A DNA stretch of 38,056 bases, from positions 1 to 38,056 of the forward strand of contig PBAY01000052.1 in the NCBI GenBank assembly GCA_002717655.1, read 5' to 3'. Below the pieces are notes generated by a model that did no database searches, was not told the DNA's origin, and was given only the letters and a program-made list of their open reading frames with translations. Position numbers and translations under genes: made by a program. Below, piece by piece: positions 32,898 through 38,056 of the stretch (positions within the stretch are counted from its first letter, which is position 1; each line of letters begins with the position of its first letter). Origin of the DNA: Phycisphaerae bacterium. GTDB taxonomy: Bacteria > Planctomycetota > Phycisphaerae > Phycisphaerales > SM1A02.

Positions 32898-34177
32898 CCC
32901 GCCGACGTCCGGTGGTGCTGTGCCTCGGGACTCTGGATACCAAGGGGCCGGAAACCCGCTTCATCGCGGAATCGGTTCGTGCACAGGGTTGTGACACGCT
33001 GGTTCTTGATTGCGGAATTCTGGGTGAACCCCAGGACATCGTTGCAGACATCACTCGTGAAGAAGCCGCCAGGGCAGCTGGTACAACGATCGAAGCCCTG
33101 CGTCAGGCGGGATCACGTGGCGTGGCGATCGACGAGATGATCAAGGGCGTCAAGGCGCTTGGTGAACAGTTGCATCAACAAGGCCGCATCGACGGCGTCG
33201 TAGCGCTGGGCGGCGCCGAGGGATCAGTGCTGGCTGCTGCAACGATGACATCTCTTCCCGTGGGCCTGCCAAAGCTCCTTGTCTCGCCCATTGCTTCGGG
33301 GCGAAGAAACTTCGGGCCTTTCGTAGGAACCCGCGATGTGACGGTGATGCACTCGGTCGTTGACATTCTCGGGCTCAATTCCATTGCAATGGAAGTCTAT
33401 GAGAATGCGGCATCGGCCATTGCTGGAATGGCCAGTGCGCATTTCAGGCGCCAATCACAATCAGAAAAGGTGTCCACCAGACTTCAGGTAGCCGCGACCA
33501 TGCTTGGCAACACGACGAAACCTCTGATGTGGATCCGTCAGCAGATGGCAGCGGATCATGAAGAGCTTGTCATCTTCCATGCCAACGGAGTCGGCGGAGC
33601 GGCCATGGAGGAATCTCTGGATTCAGGCCGGTTTCAGGGAGTCATTGACTACACCTTGAGTGAACTTGCAGGTGAGGTGGCAGGCGGATTCCATGTCTGT
33701 GATTCGTGTGAACGTCTGTCAGCTGCCTCCCGTCTTGGTCTACCGCAGGTCGTTGTCCCCGGTTGCGTGGATTTCTCGGTTCATGGCGCTCCTGAGGAAG
33801 TGCCCGAGTCCATACGTGAACGACCCAGTTACTACCACAATCCTGAATTCACACTTGTGCGACTCACGACAGAGGAGCAGTGTGAGGTAGGACGTCGAAT
33901 CGTGAGTCGTCTCAATGCCTCGACCGGGGAGGTCATCGTGGTCCTTCCGCTGCAGGGACTTTCGGTTTCAGACCGTCGTGGTGGAGTGTTCGAGGCCCCT
34001 GAGATCAGCCTTCAGTTCCAAAGGATTCTGCATGAGGGACTTCGCGAGGGCATTGAAATCCGTGAAGTCGATGCACATATCAATGATCAGGCCTGTGCCG
34101 AAGCAGTTCTGTCAGCATGGCAAAGCCTGGCTTCGGGACGTAAGGTGGGGCGATCCCATGTGGAAGGAGAAGCGTGA
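32894..34177 (+). CDS. Tm-1-like / UPF0261 family ATP-binding protein
   Basis: A 427-residue protein of the UPF0261 (Tm-1-like) family. Typical segments are VVLCLGTLDTKGPETRF at the start, DGVVALGGAEGSVLAAATM near residue 100, a nucleotide-loop-like SPIASGRRNFGPFVGTRDVT (135-155), VIFHANGVGGAAMEES and QVVVPGCVDFSVHG. Plant Tm-1 binds ATP and blocks tobamovirus replication; bacterial members have no established reaction. It is coupled to the upstream epimerase by 4 nt and overlaps the creatininase gene, so it probably takes part in the same metabolic route, perhaps as an ATP-dependent or hydrolytic step. That role is inference. Confidence 0.88.
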   Translation: MTRRRPVVLCLGTLDTKGPETRFIAESVRAQGCDTLVLDCGILGEPQDIVADITREEAARAAGTTIEALRQAGSRGVAIDEMIKGVKALGEQLHQQGRIDGVVALGGAEGSVLAAATMTSLPVGLPKLLVSPIASGRRNFGPFVGTRDVTVMHSVVDILGLNSIAMEVYENAASAIAGMASAHFRRQSQSEKVSTRLQVAATMLGNTTKPLMWIRQQMAADHEELVIFHANGVGGAAMEESLDSGRFQGVIDYTLSELAGEVAGGFHVCDSCERLSAASRLGLPQVVVPGCVDFSVHGAPEEVPESIRERPSYYHNPEFTLVRLTTEEQCEVGRRIVSRLNASTGEVIVVLPLQGLSVSDRRGGVFEAPEISLQFQRILHEGLREGIEIREVDAHINDQACAEAVLSAWQSLASGRKVGRSHVEGEA

Positions 34178-35190
34178 TGAGTCGCAAGGACACGGTTCGA
34201 ACACTCGGCAATCAAGGTGGAAACGGCGATCCCAACGGGATGGCCAGCATGACCAGAGATCAGCTTCCCGGCGAAGCCATCTTCCAGGACGAGGCTCATG
34301 CGCCTCGTCGTGACACGCTCGATCTTGATTTCCCTTCATTCTGCATGGGTGATCTGACGTGTGTCGATGTCGCCGAGTATCTCAAGCACTCCGATACGAT
34401 TCTGATTCCCAAGGCCAGCCTGGAACAGCATGGGCCTCATCTTCCGTTGTACTGCGACACCATTACATCGTTGGAAGTCGCCAGTCGAGCAGGTGAGCAG
34501 GCAGGCATCATGTACACGCCACCATTGTGGTTGGGCTATTCGCCACAACACATGAGAGAGCCTGGCAAGGGAACGGGGACCGTCACCCTTCGTGTCGAGA
34601 CCTATCTGAATCTACTTTACGACATTGGTCGCAGTCTGGTGCATCACGGCTTCAACCGTCTGATCTTCGTCAATGGTCATGGGTCCAATGTCAAGGTCGT
34701 TGATCCGGTATTGAGGAAGCTGCGTAATGAGACAGGCGCACTGGTCGCCTATTACAAGCCGTATGCAGAGCGCTACATTGGAATGCTGCAGGATATTCTC
34801 GAAGGACCGGTGGAGGAGACCCCTGGATGGCATGCCGGTGAACTGGAAACCAGTCAATGCCTGTGTCATGACCCTTCGATTGTCCGGATGGATCGTGCAG
34901 AGGTTTCCCGGGCACATGCGCCGAAGTGGCTTGGTGAAGCATGGGCCAAGAAGGATGGCATGCCTGATGCCGAATTCCAGGGTTATCAGTATTTCAACTT
35001 CCCCTTCGAGCATGCCGAGTTCACCGAATCAGGCGTGATGGGGAACCCGGAACGGGGTACGGCAGGCAAGGGTGAAGTGGCCTTCCGTCGATTCAGTAAT
35101 CATCTCATTGACGCCGTTCATGAACTTGAGAAAGTTGATGTGAACGTGCATGACCGTGATTGGACCAAGGGCAAGACCATGTCCGCTTGA
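34177..35190 (+). CDS. Creatininase-family metal amidohydrolase
   Basis: A 337-residue protein starting at the ATG at 34177, sharing one base with the upstream stop (TGATG); AAGGAG is 7 nt before it, and a GTG at 34174 is the alternative. The metal ligands of the family are present: Glu83, His85 and Asp94 in SLEQHGPHLPLYCDT, His in FVNGHGSNV, and Glu in HAGELETS. Family members open cyclic amides or cleave C-N bonds, and IolN-type members cleave 3-dehydro-scyllo-inosose. About 49 extra residues precede the fold compared with creatininase numbering (Glu34). Context with an epimerase and an FAD oxidase points to carbohydrate rather than creatinine metabolism. Confidence 0.9.
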   Translation: MSRKDTVRTLGNQGGNGDPNGMASMTRDQLPGEAIFQDEAHAPRRDTLDLDFPSFCMGDLTCVDVAEYLKHSDTILIPKASLEQHGPHLPLYCDTITSLEVASRAGEQAGIMYTPPLWLGYSPQHMREPGKGTGTVTLRVETYLNLLYDIGRSLVHHGFNRLIFVNGHGSNVKVVDPVLRKLRNETGALVAYYKPYAERYIGMLQDILEGPVEETPGWHAGELETSQCLCHDPSIVRMDRAEVSRAHAPKWLGEAWAKKDGMPDAEFQGYQYFNFPFEHAEFTESGVMGNPERGTAGKGEVAFRRFSNHLIDAVHELEKVDVNVHDRDWTKGKTMSA

Positions 35191-35211
35191 TGACAGAAGG
35201 CGAGTTGCGAG

Positions 35212-36681
35212 ATGGATACATCAGCTATTGATCCGGGCGCCACTGCATCGCTGCCAAGCATGCTTGCTGCCATCGTGGGCGATGATCATGTGTTGGATCA
35301 GGAAGCTGCCGCCAAGGTCCATACCGGCGACATGAGTTGGTTGACGATCTCGGCAGCAGCGAGTGGTAAACCATTGAGTCGGCCGGATGCGATCGTCTTT
35401 CCAAGGACGGCTGAAGAAGTATCCGACATCCTCATTCTGGCGAATCGTCTGGGTATTCCGGTGACTCCATTCGGAGGAGGCTCGGGTGTTCAGGGCGCTG
35501 GCAACGCCGATCGAGGTGGCATCATCCTTTCGCTCAAGCGAATGAATGCGATCCGCAGTGTTGATCGCGAGTCCATGACGGCTGTGGTTGAAGCGGGACA
35601 TGTCATTCGTGAGCTGGAAGCAGGATTCAATGCCGATGGGTTGTCCTTTACGCACTACCCTGCGTCCGCTGAATGGGCCACGCTCGGTGGTTGCATCGCA
35701 GCTCGTGGCAGTGGTGTGCTGTCCACGAAGTATGGAAAGATCGAAGAGCATGTTCTCAGCCTGGAGTTGGTTCTTCCAACGGGTGAAATCGTCCACACTC
35801 CAGCGGTGCCAAGGCATGCGGCAGGTCCGGAATTGACGCAGCTGTTCGTCGGGGCAGAAGGAGTGCTCGGTGTAGTCACGGCTGCAACCATTGCGTTGCG
35901 GCAGGTTCCGTGTACTCGCATCTTCCGATGTCTGCTCTTTGATGATCTTGATGCAGGCATCGCCGCAGGTCGTGACATCATGGTCGATGGACTGCGTCCA
36001 CCAGTCATGCGTCTGTATGACAAGGCGGCGGCCACCGGTTCACTGGAACGTGCCGTCGACTGTGGTATTGACCGTGCCGCGATGGTTCTGATGTTCGACG
36101 GTGATGTTGAATCAGTTGTTGAGGCCGAAGCTCAGGCAGGTATTGAACGATGCCTGCGTCATGGAGGCATCGACCATGGATCCGAGCCCGGCGAAATCTG
36201 GTGGAAACGTCGTTATGACTTCTATTACCCACCGCATGCTCCGGAACTGCCTCAGATCTGGGCGACCATGGATGTCGTGGCTGACTTTGCACATATTCGC
36301 GGCGTCTATGACGCGGTCACGGAAGCCATGATGGGCGCCATTGATCCCAAGTGGAACATGACGCTCAAGACGCATTTCTCCCATTGGTATCCCTGGGGCT
36401 CCATGATCTATCCAAGATTTGGTGTGCCCAAAGGTCCTGATGATCGAGAGGAGGCATTGGCGCTTCATGACGCCATCGTGAAAGCCGCGACTGAAGCAGC
36501 ACTCGAGTCGGGTGCCGTGATCAACGATCACCATGGTGTGGGGATGCGGTTGAACGACTATCTCGGAGATCAGCTTGGCGAAGGAGGCATGGCCATGCTG
36601 CAGGGAATCAAGTCCGGATTGGATCCCAACAACGTTCTATGCCCCGGGAAGATGGGGCTGAAGGTCTCTTCGACTGACTGA
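35212..36681 (+). CDS. FAD-linked oxidase (GlcD/alkylglycerone-phosphate-synthase-like)
   Basis: A 489-residue flavoprotein. The FAD-binding loop is VTPFGGGSGVQGAGNADRGG (residues ~83-102), followed by ASAEWATLGGCIAARGSGVL and FVGAEGVLGVVT of the PCMH fold. The C-terminal cap has MTLKTHFSHWYPWGSMIYP and the INDHHGVG motif, recalling the His motif of alkyl-DHAP synthase and D-2-hydroxyacid dehydrogenases; the end PNNVLCPGKMGL is typical. It probably oxidises a 2-hydroxyacid or a hydroxy group of a polyol, passing electrons to a carrier. GGCGAG is a modest SD. It starts 21 nt after the creatininase gene as the last operon gene and is followed by a strong terminator. Confidence 0.9.
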   Translation: MDTSAIDPGATASLPSMLAAIVGDDHVLDQEAAAKVHTGDMSWLTISAAASGKPLSRPDAIVFPRTAEEVSDILILANRLGIPVTPFGGGSGVQGAGNADRGGIILSLKRMNAIRSVDRESMTAVVEAGHVIRELEAGFNADGLSFTHYPASAEWATLGGCIAARGSGVLSTKYGKIEEHVLSLELVLPTGEIVHTPAVPRHAAGPELTQLFVGAEGVLGVVTAATIALRQVPCTRIFRCLLFDDLDAGIAAGRDIMVDGLRPPVMRLYDKAAATGSLERAVDCGIDRAAMVLMFDGDVESVVEAEAQAGIERCLRHGGIDHGSEPGEIWWKRRYDFYYPPHAPELPQIWATMDVVADFAHIRGVYDAVTEAMMGAIDPKWNMTLKTHFSHWYPWGSMIYPRFGVPKGPDDREEALALHDAIVKAATEAALESGAVINDHHGVGMRLNDYLGDQLGEGGMAMLQGIKSGLDPNNVLCPGKMGLKVSSTD

Positions 36682-36706
36682 TTCGTATTCATGATTCATC
36701 AAATTA

Positions 36707-36736
36707 GAACCCCGGTCTCCTGAGAGACCGGGGTTC
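36707..36736. terminator. Bidirectional terminator closing the four-gene operon
   Basis: GAACCCCGGTCTC and GAGACCGGGGTTC form a perfect 13-bp stem with a 4-nt CTGA loop. It is followed by TGTTGTTGTT on the plus strand and TAATTTGATG on the minus strand. It lies between the oxidase stop and the convergent VWA gene's stop and can serve both. Confidence 0.9.
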
Positions 36737-36757
36737 TGTTGTTGTTGGCGCATCTGG

Positions 36758-38056
36758 TCAGGGTCGGCATGAACCCCAGTGATCGAAGATCAGAAGCAGA
36801 TCATTGATATCGATCACTCCATCAGGGTTGATGTCAGCAAAGCTGCATTCGAACTCGCAGCCCCAGACCTCGATGATTCCGAGCAGATCATCGACGTTGA
36901 CCTTCAGGTCATTGTTGATGTCTCCAGGACACTCGCAGGAGTCAGGGATGCCGTTGCCATCCGCATCCGGTGTAATGCCGAGTGTGATCTCACAGCTGTC
37001 TGAAATTCCATTGTCATTGCAGTCCTTGTTGCAATCGCCATTCTCGCTCGACCAGACCCCGCCAAGCTGGAAGAGGCACAACTCTTCGCTGATTGCAGCG
37101 ACGCATTCGCCGGTCGTGAAGCAGCAGAGGCCGACTTCCGGCATTCCGTCCTGAACGACTTCCAGTGCTTCGCGGATACCACGCAGAAACTCGACGGTAT
37201 TGTCGCCGGCATAGATCAGCTTTCCGCCAGAGGCTGCAGCCAGTTCCGTGGCCTGCATGTGCAAGGCATCATCATCACCGGGTGTTCCATCATGGCCATC
37301 GGTTCCGCCCCATGCACCGGAGGTGATGGAGGGCCTGTTCCAAGCGGCATTCAGTGTGAAGATACGTGGTGCTTCCGCCATCGTGGTCGGTGCAGCGAGT
37401 TCAGCAAGGAGTGCCATGCGGCCAGCAGCTTCTCCGGCACCTGTGGGGTAATCTTCAAGATCGGCATCATGGAAGTCGGCGTCCGTCATGAGGAAGATGA
37501 TGGGGGCGCGAGTCGCATCCCAGGACAGGGGCTGTGGCGCAATCTCGCCAAGGTCCAGATAGTCACCATCATTATTGAGATCAAGACCTGCGCCGGTCAT
37601 GGCCTGATAGATGGCTTCATACTGTGATTCCGGAAGGTCAGCGCCACCACTTGCCGTCAAGGCTGCCAGTGAATTCGCGACGGCAACGGAGTTGAACGTG
37701 AAGTCAAGATCAACCATCCAGGCGTAGTCGGATCCGTTGCCCGCAGGTGCGATGGGGAAGTCCTTGAAGTTGGCCACTGCATATCGGGGATTGGGGAAGC
37801 TGGCAGCGATCTCGGTCATCACCGAAGACATCTGAGCCTGCATGTTCGGCAGGTCATCCCAGTAGCTGCCCGAGGTATCGAAGACGAAGAGGACGTCCAG
37901 TGGACGAGGCTCGGTGATCGGCAGTGGATTGACCGAGAGATCGATGGTCATGGTACTGCCACAGTTGGAGACATTGGACAGCTTCACGCCTGTATCGATA
38001 TTGGAATACGGGCGGGAATTCGGAAAGGTCGTCGGATCAAACAGATTGGCGGGGCC
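36758..38056 (-). CDS. VWA-domain protein with Cys module and dockerin-like tail (N-terminus beyond the window)
   Basis: The frame has no stop up to the right edge, so at least 432 residues are visible and the true start lies outside; a GTG at 37987 is not a convincing start. The von Willebrand A domain begins LDVLFVFDTSGSYWDDL, with MIDAS residues DTSGS, and continues with PRYAVANFKDFPI, GGADLPESQYEAIYQAM and IIFLMTDADFHDAD. It is followed by one six-cysteine module (VGLCCFTTGECVAAISEELC), a DG-rich linker (NKDCNDNGISDSCEI) and two dockerin-like loops ending DHWGSCRP. The segment before the VWA (about residues 1-45) could end an upstream domain. It is probably exported; VWA domains mediate metal-dependent protein binding. 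Confidence 0.8.
   Translation of the reverse strand, partial: GPANLFDPTTFPNSRPYSNIDTGVKLSNVSNCGSTMTIDLSVNPLPITEPRPLDVLFVFDTSGSYWDDLPNMQAQMSSVMTEIAASFPNPRYAVANFKDFPIAPAGNGSDYAWMVDLDFTFNSVAVANSLAALTASGGADLPESQYEAIYQAMTGAGLDLNNDGDYLDLGEIAPQPLSWDATRAPIIFLMTDADFHDADLEDYPTGAGEAAGRMALLAELAAPTTMAEAPRIFTLNAAWNRPSITSGAWGGTDGHDGTPGDDDALHMQATELAAASGGKLIYAGDNTVEFLRGIREALEVVQDGMPEVGLCCFTTGECVAAISEELCLFQLGGVWSSENGDCNKDCNDNGISDSCEITLGITPDADGNGIPDSCECPGDINNDLKVNVDDLLGIIEVWGCEFECSFADINPDGVIDINDLLLIFDHWGSCRP

Overview
The window looks like a chromosomal segment of a Planctomycetota bacterium, most likely class Phycisphaerae. The evidence is inferred from content: many secreted proteins ending in dockerin-like calcium-binding repeats (DxNxDGxVxVxDLL...WG), a six-cysteine GACC module typical of these genomes, a DUF6797 protein, a C-type sulfatase, a haem c/copper-monooxygenase-like protein and a large share of lipoproteins. 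No phage, transposase, integrase, CRISPR array or rRNA is seen. Genes are dense, no gene-free stretch exceeds 300 bases, and several pairs overlap by 4 nt (ATGA, GTGA or TTGA).

Left part (1-10829): a truncated MltA lytic transglycosylase diverges from tatA; then tRNA-Val(CAC), upp, a DUF3500 protein (minus), a secreted YHYH protein with an N-terminal dockerin, a coupled pair (thioredoxin-like lipoprotein plus haem c protein with a degraded copper-monooxygenase fold), a YSC84-like lipoprotein coupled to a VOC protein, two very small membrane proteins (one clearly Pmp3/YqaE), a PhoD-like phosphatase, and a STAS protein coupled to an SDR oxidoreductase.

Middle part (10832-31834): a sodium/solute symporter, a large DUF6797-LamG-propeller protein, a PHP-domain lipoprotein and a sulfatase suggest uptake and breakdown of a (possibly sulfated) carbohydrate. 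Then come two beta-propeller proteins with dockerin tails, a GNAT coupled to an inactive HtrA-like pseudoprotease with polyglycine inserts, a true HtrA protease with four PDZ domains, a 928-residue protein with seven six-cysteine modules, a small pyrophosphatase-like protein, and a P-domain/dockerin protein coupled to a secreted alpha/beta hydrolase.

Right part (32001-36736): a compact four-gene operon (TIM-barrel epimerase, Tm-1-like/UPF0261 protein, creatininase-family amidohydrolase, FAD-linked oxidase) closed by a near-ideal terminator. It is the best candidate for an undescribed pathway, perhaps opening of a cyclic polyol or lactone-type substrate. The window ends inside a minus-strand von Willebrand A/dockerin protein whose N-terminus lies beyond the right edge.
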